Positions 25,997-34,564 are shown, numbered from the stretch's first letter. The stretch: DNA of 64,000 nucleotides from Rhizobacter sp. Root1221 (GCF_001425785.1 NZ_LMDI01000076.1:156391-220390), one strand, 5' to 3'. The notes: generated by a model from the letters alone, not told the origin. A program made the numbers and translations.

Positions 25997-26818
25997 TCAC
26001 ACCGGGGGAGGCGCTGCCATGCCCCGCATGACGGCCGCGGTGCGCGTCTCCACCCCGAGCTTCACGTAGATGTGCTCCAGGTGCTTGTGCACCGTGCGCG
26101 GGCTGATCGACAGCAGCGCGGCGATGTCGGCGTCGGTCTTGCCGCAGGCGAGCCAGCGCAGCACCTCGCGCTCGCGGGCCGTGAGGCCCGCCGGGGCCGG
26201 GTCGGGCCGGACGGGCGCCAAGGGCACCGGCACGCCATCGGACGGCGCGTTGGCCGACCGGCAGGCATGGGCGTACAGGAACGCGAGGTGCGGGCGCAGC
26301 AGTTCGAGCCGCTCGCGGTCGCGCTCGCCGAAGTCGAGCCCGCGCCGGTTCAGCACGATGCTGACCAAGGTGCGGTCGTCCTGGAACAGCGGCACGGCGA
26401 TGGCGTGTTCGAGCCCGATCCGCCGGTAGTAGTCGCCGTACAGCGCACTCTGGTGGTATTCACGGGCGCTTTGGAGGTCGGAGATGCGCTGCGTGTATCG
26501 CCCCCCACGGAGGCCGTGATACCGCACGAGCGGGTGGTCGAAGAAATGGCGGTCGAAACACTCGAGGGCGTCGGCCCCCAGGCGCACGCCTGGCGTGCTC
26601 ACCACCTGGCGATGGCCGCTGCGCAGGTCGCACACCGAGAGCGTGGTGAGCTCCGAGGCCACGAAGTCGTTGAGCGCCGTCACCGCGGCAAGGGCGAAAC
26701 CGTCGACCCCGGCCGACTGGGCCTCGATGCGGGCCAGCAGTTGCAGGGCCGTGGCGTAGTCGTTGCGCGTGAGGTGGTTCATCAGCGGCCCCGGTCGCTG
26801 GCGCATACGCATACGCAT
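25997..26818 (-). CDS. LuxR family regulator with GAF-like sensor domain
   Basis: 273 residues from ATG 26818, or 261 from ATG 26782; neither has a strong ribosome-binding site. The first half (FVASELTTLSVCDLRSG, YHQSALYGDYYRRIGLEHA, VSIVLNRRGLDFGERDRERL) looks like a GAF/PAS-type sensor without autoinducer-binding signatures. The C-terminal LuxR domain is LTAREREVLRWLACGKTDAD, then ISPRTVHKHLEHIYVKLGVETRTAA. It is divergently transcribed from the methyltransferase/DUF1059 pair at 26939, which it probably regulates. The 5' end repeats ATACGC in tandem, giving an odd MRMRMR start if 26818 is used. A TATACT box lies near 26890 on this strand. Confidence 0.85.
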   Translation of the reverse strand: MRMRMRQRPGPLMNHLTRNDYATALQLLARIEAQSAGVDGFALAAVTALNDFVASELTTLSVCDLRSGHRQVVSTPGVRLGADALECFDRHFFDHPLVRYHGLRGGRYTQRISDLQSAREYHQSALYGDYYRRIGLEHAIAVPLFQDDRTLVSIVLNRRGLDFGERDRERLELLRPHLAFLYAHACRSANAPSDGVPVPLAPVRPDPAPAGLTAREREVLRWLACGKTDADIAALLSISPRTVHKHLEHIYVKLGVETRTAAVMRGMAAPPPV

Positions 26819-26938
26819 TGCTGCGTATTGGCGCCCTGCCCCGGCCGGCGCGACCATGTGCCGGTGCGGGCTGCCTCCCTGTTCCATCGAGTATAGGCAG
26901 TGCCACGCGTGATCGCTACTGCGCGTGAAGGAGATGTC

Positions 26939-27994
26939 ATGGCCATCGACGAAGGGAAACTCAACGCGTTCATGGAACGGTTCGTCCAGGACATCGGCGC
27001 CGTGTTGCACGCGGCCACCGTGTCCGCCGGCGACCAGCTGGGCCTGTACAAGGCCATCGCCAAAGGCGCCGGCACCGTGGAGCAGCTCGCCAAGCGCACC
27101 GAAACCGATACACGTTACCTCCGTGAGTGGCTCGCGGCCCAGGCGGCCAGTGGCTACGTCGAGTACGACCCTGCCACGGCCCGGTATTCGATGACCGAGG
27201 AACAGGCTTTCGCGCTGGCCGAGGAAGGCAGCCCCGCCTTCGTGCTCGGGGCGTTCCAGATCGCCACGGCCCAGTACAAGGCCATCCCGAAGATGGTCCA
27301 GGCCATGCGCACCGGCCTGGGCCTGGGCTGGCACGAACACGACCCGGCGCTGTTCCAGGGCACCGAACGATTCTTCCGCCCGGGTTATGCGGCCAACCTC
27401 GTGAGCCAGTGGCTGCCCGCACTGGACGGCATCGAAGCGCGCCTGCAGTCGGGCGCCCGCGTGGCGGACGTGGGCTGCGGACACGGCGCGTCTACCGTGC
27501 TGATGGCCCAGGCCTACCCGAAGTCGACGTTCGTCGGCTACGACTACCACGGTCCGTCGATCGAGCGGGCTCGCGCGCAGGCGAAGGCTGCGAACCTGGA
27601 CGGGCGTGTGACCTTCGAGGTAGCCAGCGCCAAGAATTTCCCCGGCAGCGCCTACGACCTCGTCACCGTGTTCGATTGCCTGCACGACATGGGCGACCCG
27701 GTTGGTGCCGCCGAGCACGTCAAGGCCAGCCTCAAGCCCGACGGCACGTGGATGATCGTCGAGCCCTTCGCCAACGACCGGCTGGAGGACAACCTGAACC
27801 CGGTGGGGCGCGTGTTCTACGCCGCATCCACCTTCATCTGCACCCCGGCCTCACGCGCGCAGGAGGTCGGCTTGTGCCTGGGCGCACAGGCCGGTGAAGC
27901 GCGCATGCGCGAGGTGGTCACCGCGGGGGGCTTCCGCCAATTCCGCCGTGCCGCGCAGACGCCCTTCAACCTTGTCTACGAAGCCCGCCCCTGA
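26939..27994 (+). CDS. Class I SAM-dependent methyltransferase with N-terminal winged helix
   Basis: 351 residues from ATG 26939, preceded by GAAGGAGA; an in-frame start at 26900 would extend into the divergent promoter. An N-terminal winged-helix dimerisation domain (GDQLGLYKAIAKG, RTETDTRYLREWLAAQAASGYV) is followed by a Rossmann methyltransferase with SAM motif ADVGCGHGASTVLMAQAYP, and FVGYDYHGPSIERAR with VTVFDCLHDMGDP. This layout matches Rv2258c-like and small-molecule O-methyltransferase-like proteins of unknown substrate. It is followed after 20 bases by a DUF1059 gene, so the two form an operon. A His/Asp-containing catalytic loop is visible but the methyl acceptor is not predictable. 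Confidence 0.87.
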   Translation: MAIDEGKLNAFMERFVQDIGAVLHAATVSAGDQLGLYKAIAKGAGTVEQLAKRTETDTRYLREWLAAQAASGYVEYDPATARYSMTEEQAFALAEEGSPAFVLGAFQIATAQYKAIPKMVQAMRTGLGLGWHEHDPALFQGTERFFRPGYAANLVSQWLPALDGIEARLQSGARVADVGCGHGASTVLMAQAYPKSTFVGYDYHGPSIERARAQAKAANLDGRVTFEVASAKNFPGSAYDLVTVFDCLHDMGDPVGAAEHVKASLKPDGTWMIVEPFANDRLEDNLNPVGRVFYAASTFICTPASRAQEVGLCLGAQAGEARMREVVTAGGFRQFRRAAQTPFNLVYEARP

Positions 27995-28014
27995 CCTTGC
28001 TGAAAGGAGACACC

Positions 28015-28233
28015 ATGTCACGCCAATTCATCGATTGCCGCGAGTTCCCGAGCGACACGCACTGCAGCGTCGCACTCGCCGCGGACAGCACGAAGGAACT
28101 GCTCGAAGCCGCCGTGCAACACGCCGTGGCCGTTCACGGGCACAAGGACTCGCCCGAACTCCGCGAGCAGCTCACGAAGCTGTTCAAGGCCGGCACACCA
28201 CCGCTCGCCGCCCCGATCGCGAAGGCCGCGTGA
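28015..28233 (+). CDS. DUF1059 domain protein
   Basis: 72 residues with an AAAGGAGA ribosome-binding site before ATG 28015. The short sequence shows the DUF1059 pattern FIDCREFPSDTHCSVALAA, with a Cys in each half, then a helix ELLEAAVQHAVAVHGHKDS with the family's HxxxxHG arrangement. The function is unknown; members are small soluble proteins often found next to methyltransferases or stress genes, as here. The tRNA-Gly promoter starts within a few bases of its stop codon. Confidence 0.82.
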   Translation: MSRQFIDCREFPSDTHCSVALAADSTKELLEAAVQHAVAVHGHKDSPELREQLTKLFKAGTPPLAAPIAKAA

Positions 28234-28251
28234 ACCTCGCCCGCGTGGCCC

Positions 28252-28257
28252 TATAAT
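28252..28257 (+). promoter_or_regulatory. -10 box of the tRNA-Gly promoter
   Basis: A perfect TATAAT lies 11 bases before the tRNA-Gly start, at the right distance for initiation just upstream of the mature 5' end. The -35 region (about 28230-28236) overlaps the end of the DUF1059 gene and is a weak match (TGAACC). Confidence 0.7.
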
Positions 28258-28267
28258 GCGCGGCTAC

Positions 28268-28341
28268 GCGGGTGTAGTTCAATGGTAGAACGGCAGCTTC
28301 CCAAGCTTCATACGAGGGTTCGATTCCCTTCACCCGCTCCA
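28268..28341 (+). tRNA. tRNA-Gly(CCC)
   Basis: 74 nucleotides including an encoded CCA. The acceptor stem GCGGGTG pairs with CACCCGC, the D-arm GTTCAATGGTAGAAC is standard, and the T-loop is GGGTTCGATTCCC. The anticodon loop TTCCCAA places CCC at positions 34-36, as in E. coli glyU. The anticodon stem (GCAGC with GCTTC) contains one C-U mismatch, also present, as far as I recall, in other betaproteobacterial copies. It has its own promoter and terminator and borders an accessory stretch on the right. Confidence 0.96.
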
Positions 28342-28346
28342 AGTAA

Positions 28347-28370
28347 CCTGTTGACCATCAACAGGTTTTT
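28347..28370 (+). terminator. Rho-independent terminator of tRNA-Gly
   Basis: A perfect eight-base-pair stem, CCTGTTGA and TCAACAGG around a three-base loop, is followed directly by five T residues and more T-rich sequence. It begins six bases after the encoded CCA end of the tRNA. Confidence 0.92.
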
Positions 28371-28372
28371 CT

Positions 28373-28755
28373 GTTTCTGGGGCATCGCCATTGTGGGTAC
28401 GGTGCGGAACCCATCGAGTTGAGGCGCCCCCGGGTCGCCGGCAACCGGTAGAAGCAGAAGCGCGGCGAACCGGACAACGGCGAGCATCAGGCCACGCGCC
28501 GTCGGCTTGAACGCCCTTCCCTGACCTCGGCTCTTCCAAGCAGCGAGGCCATCATCCGCGTGCGCAGCGCCGGACGGCCTATGGTTCGATGCGAACTGCG
28601 GGACCGGCGATTCGCGTCACACGGCAGTCGCGGCTTGTAGTGCCCCATCCCGCTGAAGAATTGCCAGACGACGCTCTCGGCCCGGCGCTCGACCAGCGAC
28701 GTGTCGGGCCGCCAGGCTTTTGCAACGCCGACTCAATGATCAAGTGCCACCAAGC
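28373..28755. other. Gap of about 380 bases between tRNA-Gly terminator and accessory genes
   Basis: No intact gene is supported here. The only recognisable content is a short transposase-like remnant on the minus strand (listed separately at 28590-28716). The rest shows no repeat, promoter or RNA that I can identify. Confidence 0.5.
28590..28716 (-). pseudogene. Remnant of an IS5-type transposase
   Basis: Reading the minus strand from about 28716 gives a short stretch containing SLVERRAESVVWQFFSGMG followed by HYKPRLPCDA. The W-x-FFSGM-x-x-Y-x-x-RLPCD arrangement is the N-terminal region of a common IS5-family transposase subgroup. A stop codon occurs a few codons upstream and the similarity ends soon after, so only about 40 codons survive and no inverted repeats are evident. 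It marks past insertion-sequence activity beside the tRNA gene. The family assignment is from memory of the motif. Confidence 0.45.
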
Positions 28756-30075
28756 TCACCAAGCGAGCGGCGACGACTCGCCCTTCCAGAAAACCCAACG
28801 GCGACGCTCGAAATGACCGCCGTTGCCAATCTGGTACGGCTGTTGACGGCCGGCATCGAGGTCAATGATCGAAATGAAACCCGCACACGTGGATGCGACG
28901 AGCGTTTTTCCATCGTCGGACAGATCCATGGCGCCAACTGTGGAGCCGATATAGTGCTGCCACCGGCAGTTGCCTGCAAGGTCCGTGGCGCGCAGATAGC
29001 CATAGGCATCGCCGAAGATGAACTCGTTGTTGCGAGCGACGGCTGCATATACCCGGGCGCCCTTCTCAAGGATCTTCAACCCCTCAACCTCATCGTAGAA
29101 GTCCGAGTCCAAACCCGGGATCTTTTCGATGTCGATGCCAATCGTCGTTCCGTTGTAGAAGTGGCATGCGTTCAACGCGAGGACCTGCTGATCTGCACTG
29201 AATGCCGCGTAGTGGGGATACTCGCCGTGTGGGCCGATCTCGGCGATGCACTGAAGGGCCGCGTTGAACACCCGGTGCCGACCATCCTGCGCCCCTACGG
29301 CAATCAAGCTGCCGTCAGCCGAAATGGCGCCATGCTCCATTGACAACCCGACCGCCAGATCATCCTCCGGACATTCTTCCATCAACCACGAGAAGTGCTC
29401 GCGCATCTCTTTCTGAGTCGGAAGCAGCCGGACCGCCCCGTCGTCGCGGAGGACAAAGATCCCATCGCTACTGACCAGCAAGACGCGGGTGCCATCGGGG
29501 AATGGAAGAAGCTGGGTGGGGACTGGTGGCTTTTCCAGTTGGGTGACGGCAAAGCCTTCTGGTACGCCCTCGGTCCCAAGCGGCCACGGACACAAGGCTA
29601 CGCGTTCGCCCAGCCAACCATCGGTGACCTCCACGCCTTGTTCTCGACCCACGGCAAAATAGCGCCGGCGCGGGCAGCGGCCAATATGCTGAACCCCCTC
29701 CACATGGGTCACGACATCACCGCGGATGTGCACGATCCTTCCGGCTTCGTACGGTGCGCCAATCCTTGCAAGGAGGCTGCCGTCGGGCAGCAGGTAGAGC
29801 GTTGAAATGTTCTGCCCGTTCGATTCCAGCAGAGGATGCAGGGGACCGTATGCGGGCGGCCACTCGGCCTTGATGTCTTTGCGTTGAAGCTGGCCGTTGG
29901 CTGCTCGCAATGCAGTCAGGAAGGCCGGCAACAGGTCTTCGTAGCTGGCCGCGACCGGCTCCTTGCCCGCTCGATCCCACCCTTCGGCAAGACCTTTTGC
30001 AACATAGGCGTTGATGTCCTCAGCGTGGCCGAGGGTCAGGCTTCGCCATCTTTCTTGCGGACTGTCTGTGCTCAT
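28756..30075 (-). CDS. Uncharacterised beta-propeller-like (WD40/YVTN-type) protein
   Basis: 439 residues, no signal peptide. After a helical first 90 residues the sequence has repeated strands with LLPDGSLLARIGAPYEAG, LLPFPDGTRVLLVSSDGIF, GAISADGSLIAVGAQDGRH, AAFSADQQVLALNACHFY and MDLSDDGKTLVASTCAG. These are spaced about 45-60 residues apart and read as blades of a propeller. I recognise no enzyme motif. Its coding sequence is markedly less GC-rich than the flanks (52-58% in sampled lines), which suggests horizontal acquisition. Solitary propellers of this type sometimes occur as immunity or accessory proteins, but nothing here proves that. Confidence 0.65.
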   Translation of the reverse strand: MSTDSPQERWRSLTLGHAEDINAYVAKGLAEGWDRAGKEPVAASYEDLLPAFLTALRAANGQLQRKDIKAEWPPAYGPLHPLLESNGQNISTLYLLPDGSLLARIGAPYEAGRIVHIRGDVVTHVEGVQHIGRCPRRRYFAVGREQGVEVTDGWLGERVALCPWPLGTEGVPEGFAVTQLEKPPVPTQLLPFPDGTRVLLVSSDGIFVLRDDGAVRLLPTQKEMREHFSWLMEECPEDDLAVGLSMEHGAISADGSLIAVGAQDGRHRVFNAALQCIAEIGPHGEYPHYAAFSADQQVLALNACHFYNGTTIGIDIEKIPGLDSDFYDEVEGLKILEKGARVYAAVARNNEFIFGDAYGYLRATDLAGNCRWQHYIGSTVGAMDLSDDGKTLVASTCAGFISIIDLDAGRQQPYQIGNGGHFERRRWVFWKGESSPLAW

Positions 30076-30360
30076 TGGTCACTGTTGTGCGTCGGTGTCG
30101 GACGGCATACTGGGTGGCGACCTGCCGAGGCCGGACCTTCTGCCAACGGCGCTGGACGACGAAGACATGGAGATGCCGGCTCGATCGCTTGCGAATCGAT
30201 TGGCCGCAGTGGGTGAGCACGAAGACCTGAGGGTCACCGACAGCTTGCTGGGCCGAAGCCGGCCATCGCGTGTCGACAGCCTGCCGTTTGGCATGAGGGG
30301 TGACTAAAAGGCACAGCCCTCCAATCACACCCTCGATGGAAGGGTCAGGCGTCTTTGCCT

Positions 30361-30519
30361 CTACTTGCCGTTCTCTGCGAATGCAAGGCGAGTTGCACGG
30401 TGCGCCTTGAGCCGCTCGACTGCACCTGGAAGTTTGCGCTTCACATCGCGCTTCGCGCGGTGAACATTGTCTCGGAGGACGTGAAGCCTTGCTCGATTGC
30501 GTTGGGCTTGAATGGCCAT
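30361..30519 (-). CDS. Small basic hypothetical protein
   Basis: 52 residues from ATG 30519, preceded by a CGGAG site at good spacing. The product is highly basic (many Arg and Lys, for example RNRARLHVLRDNVHRAKRDV) and predicted helical, with no membrane segment. The longer open frame to 30804 overlaps the next gene and is not supported. The size and charge would suit a nucleic-acid-binding protein, which is speculation. It lies in the lower-GC accessory stretch between the propeller gene and a DUF5063 gene on the same strand. Confidence 0.5.
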   Translation of the reverse strand: MAIQAQRNRARLHVLRDNVHRAKRDVKRKLPGAVERLKAHRATRLAFAENGK

Positions 30520-30602
30520 GGTTTTCTCCGTTTGTGGAGGGACAGGGTAACGCAAGTTCGGCTGGTGCCAGAACTGTTCACGTTCCTGCGCCGATGGATG
30601 GG

Positions 30603-31097
30603 TCAGGGATTCACACCGCGTCTGGAGATGCAGAGGCAATGGAGCGCCAACATGGCACCCACCGCATGGCGCCCCCAATGGACTCGATGGAGAAACGACC
30701 AGTGCCACAGTGCTTCGGTCACAGCACCCCGCTCGAACAGTAGCAGACCTGATTTGATGTCCTTGTAGGTATCCAGCAGATCGTCGCCCACGTCTCCCAT
30801 GCACGGCGGGTCCTCAAGCGTTGGATCCGGATCAAAGAACTCGCGGTAGTGCCAGCCGTTGAAGCACGCAAGATTGCTACGCGCCTTCGCGAAGGGCTCG
30901 TCCGGAAGGTCTGGCAATCCGTCCTCGTTGTCCGACTCAACTTCTGGCAGTCCGATCGCCGATGCATTCAACTGGGAAAGCCACACCGCCGCTGAACCTT
31001 CTCTCGCTGCGCCCAATGAAGGCGCTTCGCACCATTCGCAGAAGCCGCGCGCTATCGCGGCGAACGTGTCGGTGGTTGATGAGAGCTTTGCTGACAT
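30603..31097 (-). CDS. DUF5063 domain protein
   Basis: 164 residues from ATG 31097. The longer frame to 31187 would overlap the preceding DM13 gene and adds an unlikely N-terminus. The pattern FAAIARGFCEWCE at the start, then a second half with GDDLLDTYKDIKSGLLLFERG and LWHWSFLHRVHWGRHAVGAM, matches DUF5063, a helical family of unknown function. It is acidic and soluble. No catalytic residues can be assigned. It is part of a run of minus-strand accessory genes downstream of the tRNA. Confidence 0.65.
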   Translation of the reverse strand: MSAKLSSTTDTFAAIARGFCEWCEAPSLGAAREGSAAVWLSQLNASAIGLPEVESDNEDGLPDLPDEPFAKARSNLACFNGWHYREFFDPDPTLEDPPCMGDVGDDLLDTYKDIKSGLLLFERGAVTEALWHWSFLHRVHWGRHAVGAMLALHCLCISRRGVNP

Positions 31098-31138
31098 GCG
31101 CTCTGGGCAAGATGGCTTCGCGAACTCGGGCGGCCCGA

Positions 31139-31606
31139 CTAGCGGTACTTCGCTGCCGTGATGAACTGACCGAAGGTCTCGCACCAAATGACCACCGTGT
31201 TGTAGCGCGAGGGATCGACCATCGCAGGCACCGGAACCAGGAAGTTCTTGAACGTCTTCACATCGCCCACCCTGACCATGTCAGGTTTGAGACGAAGGAA
31301 GTCGGCCTCGGTTTCGACGAACTCGGGCGACAAGTACAACTTGTAGTCCGGCCCGGGTGCGAGCTCGCCAGCCAGGCCGATATGCTTGGCGTTGACCAGG
31401 ACAGTGCCTTCGCCCCAGTGAAGACCGTCACTGTCTTTCAGATCACGGCGGAACTGCCCCTTGTAGCTCGAAGCGCCTGCCTCAGCGGAAACCTCGGCCG
31501 AGGTGGGTGCAGGCGGTGCAATGAGGATGGGCAGGGCATAGATGCCGAGCGCGAACCCCAACCCCACGGCCAGAGCGTGCGTGACAAGTAGAACCAACTT
31601 CTTCAT
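31139..31606 (-). CDS. DM13 domain protein, membrane-anchored or secreted
   Basis: 155 residues from ATG 31606 with GGAGCTC before it. An N-terminal hydrophobic helix (LVLLVTHALAVGLGFALGIYALPILI) is a signal or anchor. The rest is a DM13 domain: GQFRRDLKDSDGLHWGEGTV, APGPDYKLYLSPEF, VGDVKTFKNFLVPVP and the conserved Cys in VVIWCETFGQFITAA. DM13 domains have been proposed to act in redox reactions through that Cys, and bacterial members are periplasmic or surface proteins. The substrate is unknown. It lies upstream of the DUF5063 gene on the same strand, 41 bases apart. Confidence 0.82.
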   Translation of the reverse strand: MKKLVLLVTHALAVGLGFALGIYALPILIAPPAPTSAEVSAEAGASSYKGQFRRDLKDSDGLHWGEGTVLVNAKHIGLAGELAPGPDYKLYLSPEFVETEADFLRLKPDMVRVGDVKTFKNFLVPVPAMVDPSRYNTVVIWCETFGQFITAAKYR

Positions 31607-31827
31607 GTGAGCTCCGTCGTGCGAGTGCCAGACCTTCCACGCGACGCGCCTGACGTCCGCTCGATTGCGGGTCAGGCATTGCCGCCTTCTGGTGGCTTGC
31701 GCGCAGTATGAATGGCCACGATACCAAGTTGCGGAGGATTGCATCGCGGCCTCCTGGCCGTCCGTGGCGTCGGTGTCGACGACCGACACCCGCAAGGTGC
31801 GCAGGTCGATCGTGCTGTTGGCGACGC

Positions 31828-32349
31828 TCAGTCCGTCTCGTCGGCCCGCAAGGTTTGGGACAAGATCGCCTTGTACCCGGTCGGGTCGAACCGGTCCTGG
31901 GCCCACAGTTCCACGACACGGCCTTTGAAGACCACCACCAGGGTCGTGGTGCCCACGTGGGGACGACCCGTGGTGCGGGTGCTCACCCGAACCGGAGGCC
32001 CCACGTCGTCGGAGGCGTTCTGCATGGCCTCGGCCAGCACACGAGCCAACACCCCGGGATCGTCCTTGGCCCGGAACTTCAGCGGCGGCAGGGTCGCCGA
32101 CACCACACGCTCGTCCCGGTAGAAGATGACGGCAGGTTCGTCGGCTTGGTCCGGGTGGCGCGAGCGGAACGAGGAGGCCTCCGGGTGTTCGGTGGTCGTC
32201 GTGATGCGGCACCCGGCCGACATGGCCGCTTCCAGCACCGCCCGCTGGTCCCCGATCGTTACCCGGACGCCGCAGACCTCGAACGGTCGCGACCACGCCA
32301 GGACCGGCGCCCACAGGACCATGGCCAGGACCCACGGTCGCAAGGTCAT
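31828..32349 (-). CDS. Hypothetical secreted protein
   Basis: 173 residues from ATG 32349. The first 20 residues (RPWVLAMVLWAPVLAWS) form a probable signal peptide, leaving a periplasmic protein of about 150 residues with two Cys (VCGVRV, AGCRIT) that could pair. No known domain is recognised. The gene lies 16 bases downstream of fdx on the same strand and could be read through from the isc operon. It is not a usual isc member, and the coordinate gap to the next accessory gene (221 bases) holds nothing identifiable. Confidence 0.6.
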   Translation of the reverse strand: MTLRPWVLAMVLWAPVLAWSRPFEVCGVRVTIGDQRAVLEAAMSAGCRITTTTEHPEASSFRSRHPDQADEPAVIFYRDERVVSATLPPLKFRAKDDPGVLARVLAEAMQNASDDVGPPVRVSTRTTGRPHVGTTTLVVVFKGRVVELWAQDRFDPTGYKAILSQTLRADETD

Positions 32350-32365
32350 CGCCGCGTCTCGGTGG

Positions 32366-32701
32366 TCAGCCTTCCTTGGCATGGTTGATCGAGTACTTGG
32401 GGATCTCGATCACGATGTCCTTGTTGGAAATGATCGCTTGGCATGACAAGCGGGAGTTGGGCTCCAGGCCCCACGCGCGGTCGAGCAGGTCTTCCTCGTT
32501 TTCCTGCATCTCGCCGAGCGACGAGAAGCCCTCGCGCACGATGACGTGGCAGGTGGTGCATGCAGCCACCATGTCGCACGCATGCTCGATGTTGATCTTG
32601 TTTTCCAGCAGGGCCTCGCACACGGACGTGCCGGTGTCGGCTTTCACCTCAGCGCCATTCGGGCAGTATTCGGCGTGGGGCAGGATGCGGATGATGGGCA
32701 T
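32366..32701 (-). CDS. fdx: ISC system [2Fe-2S] ferredoxin
   Basis: 111 residues. Four cluster ligands are visible at Cys42, Cys48, Cys51 (ACDMVAACTTCHVI) and Cys87 (LSCQAI), the adrenodoxin-type spacing. The sequence begins with the ISC-type pattern MPIIRILPHAEYCPNG. Fdx supplies electrons for cluster assembly on IscU. It is the last isc gene here, two bases after the hscA stop, and no iscX follows. Length and spacing are normal for the family. Confidence 0.97.
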   Translation of the reverse strand: MPIIRILPHAEYCPNGAEVKADTGTSVCEALLENKINIEHACDMVAACTTCHVIVREGFSSLGEMQENEEDLLDRAWGLEPNSRLSCQAIISNKDIVIEIPKYSINHAKEG

Positions 32702-32703
32702 GA

Positions 32704-34560
32704 TCAGACTTCTTCGACCCGCTTGCCCGTGAGGGCCTGGCGCAGGCTGCGGTTCATTCGTTCGGCGGCAAAGGCTTCGGTGCCGCTGGCCAGGGCTTCC
32801 ACCCCGGCATCGATGGCGTGGTGGTCGTCCCCTGCGCGCAAGGCGTCGAGTTGCTGCATCAGCGCCTCGATGGCGGTGCGGCGGTCGGCGTCGAGCAGGT
32901 CACCGTCGGCGTCCAGCGCGGCGCGGGTGGCGAGCAGCATGCGCTCGGCCTCCACCTGCGACTCGCGCAACGTGCGCGCCTGCATGTCCACCTCGGCGGT
33001 GGTGAAACTTTCCCTCAGCATGCGGGCGATTTCATCGTCAGACAGGCCGTAGCTCGGCTTGACGGTGATGGCCGCCTCCACGCCCGACCCTTCCTCGCGC
33101 GCGGCCACGCTCAGCAGGCCGTCGGCGTCCACCTGGAAGGTCACGCGGATGCGCGCGGCACCCGCGGCCATGGGCGGCATGCCACGCAGCTCGAAGCGCG
33201 CGAGCGAACGGCAATCGCTCACCAGTTCGCGCTCGCCCTGCACCACGTGGATCGCAAGCGCCGTCTGGCCGTCCTTGAACGTGGTGAAGTCCTGTGCACG
33301 GGCGGTGGGGATGGTGCTGTTGCGCGGGATGATGCGTTCGACCAGCCCGCCCATCGTCTCGAGGCCGAGCGACAGCGGGATCACGTCGAGCAGCAGCATC
33401 TCGTCGGCACCGGAGTTGCCGGCCAGTGCGTTGGCGTGCAACGCCGCGCCCAGGGCCACCACCTCGTCGGGGTTCAGGTTCGTGAGCGGGGTCTTGCCGA
33501 AGAACTCGCCCACGGCGTGTTGCACCTTCGGCATGCGGGTGGACCCGCCCACCATCACGACACCGAACACGTCGTCCTTGGCCGCCTTGGCGTCGCGCAA
33601 CACCTTGCGCATGGCCGCCACCGTGCGTGTCAGCAGCGGCTCGGTGAGTGCCTCGAACTGGTCGCGGGTGACCCGCACCGACACGTCTCCAGTGCTCAAC
33701 GGGCAGGCGAGCGTGGCGTGGTCGATGGTGGAGAGTTTTTCCTTGGCCGCACGCGCTGCCACGAGCACCGCACGTTTGTCCTCGGGCGTGACTGCCGCCA
33801 GGCCGGCCTGGCCCAGTGCCCACTCGGCCAGCGCCGCATCGAAGTCGTCGCCGCCCAGCGCGGAATCGCCACCCGCGGCCACCACCTCGAACACCCCCTT
33901 GGACAGGCGCAGCAACGAGATGTCGAAGGTGCCACCGCCCAGGTCGTACACCGCGTACAGGCCCTCGGAGCCGTTCTCGAGCCCGTAGGCGATGGCGGCC
34001 GCGGTGGGCTCGTTGATGAGGCGCAGCACGTTGAGGCCGGCCAGCTGGGCGGCGTCCTTCGTGGCCTGGCGCTGCGCGTCGTCGAAGTACGCGGGCACCG
34101 TGATGACGGCACCGAACAGGTCGTCGGCGAAGGTGTCCTCGGCGCGGTAGCGCAACGTGGCGAGGATCTCGGCCGACACCTCGACCGGCGACTTCACGCC
34201 ATCGGCCGTGCGCAGCTGCACCATGCCGGGGGCTTCGACAAAATCGTAAGGGAGCTTCTCGCGGCCGGCGATGTCGGACAGGCCGCGGCCCATGAACCGC
34301 TTCACCGACACGATGGTGTTGCGCGGGTCGGCGGCGGCTTCCTTCAACGCGTCGTGACCAATGTGGCGGCGGCCGTTGTCGAGGTACCGCACGGCCGACG
34401 GCAGGATCACCCGGCCCGTGTCGTCGGGCAGGCATTCGGCCACGCCGTTGCGCACGCTGGCCACCAGCGAGTGCGTGGTGCCGAGGTCGATGCCGACGGC
34501 GATGCGCCGCTGGTGGGGATCGGGGGCGCCCCCGGGTTCGGAAATCTGAAGCAGTGCCAT
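32704..34560 (-). CDS. hscA: Fe-S cluster assembly chaperone HscA
   Basis: 618 residues, an Hsp70 protein. The ATPase domain has [28 protein letters not shown] and [11 protein letters not shown]; the substrate-binding domain starts near residue 390 ([14 protein letters not shown]). HscA, with HscB, binds the LPPVK motif of IscU and drives cluster transfer using ATP. That motif is present in the IscU here (LPPVKIHC). It follows hscB by four bases and precedes fdx by two, so translation is probably coupled. No anomalies are seen. Confidence 0.97.
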   Translation of the reverse strand: MALLQISEPGGAPDPHQRRIAVGIDLGTTHSLVASVRNGVAECLPDDTGRVILPSAVRYLDNGRRHIGHDALKEAAADPRNTIVSVKRFMGRGLSDIAGREKLPYDFVEAPGMVQLRTADGVKSPVEVSAEILATLRYRAEDTFADDLFGAVITVPAYFDDAQRQATKDAAQLAGLNVLRLINEPTAAAIAYGLENGSEGLYAVYDLGGGTFDISLLRLSKGVFEVVAAGGDSALGGDDFDAALAEWALGQAGLAAVTPEDKRAVLVAARAAKEKLSTIDHATLACPLSTGDVSVRVTRDQFEALTEPLLTRTVAAMRKVLRDAKAAKDDVFGVVMVGGSTRMPKVQHAVGEFFGKTPLTNLNPDEVVALGAALHANALAGNSGADEMLLLDVIPLSLGLETMGGLVERIIPRNSTIPTARAQDFTTFKDGQTALAIHVVQGERELVSDCRSLARFELRGMPPMAAGAARIRVTFQVDADGLLSVAAREEGSGVEAAITVKPSYGLSDDEIARMLRESFTTAEVDMQARTLRESQVEAERMLLATRAALDADGDLLDADRRTAIEALMQQLDALRAGDDHHAIDAGVEALASGTEAFAAERMNRSLRQALTGKRVEEV

Positions 34561-34564
34561 GCGG

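Noticed and set aside
28589..28816. Plus-strand open frame of 75 codons near the transposase remnant
   Set aside because: No start context, overlaps the propeller gene end in antisense, and the opposite strand explains the region better as a decayed transposase.
30020..30328. Possible small gene between the propeller gene and the small basic protein gene
   Set aside because: Overlapping frames exist on both strands but none has a ribosome-binding site, known domain or sensible composition.
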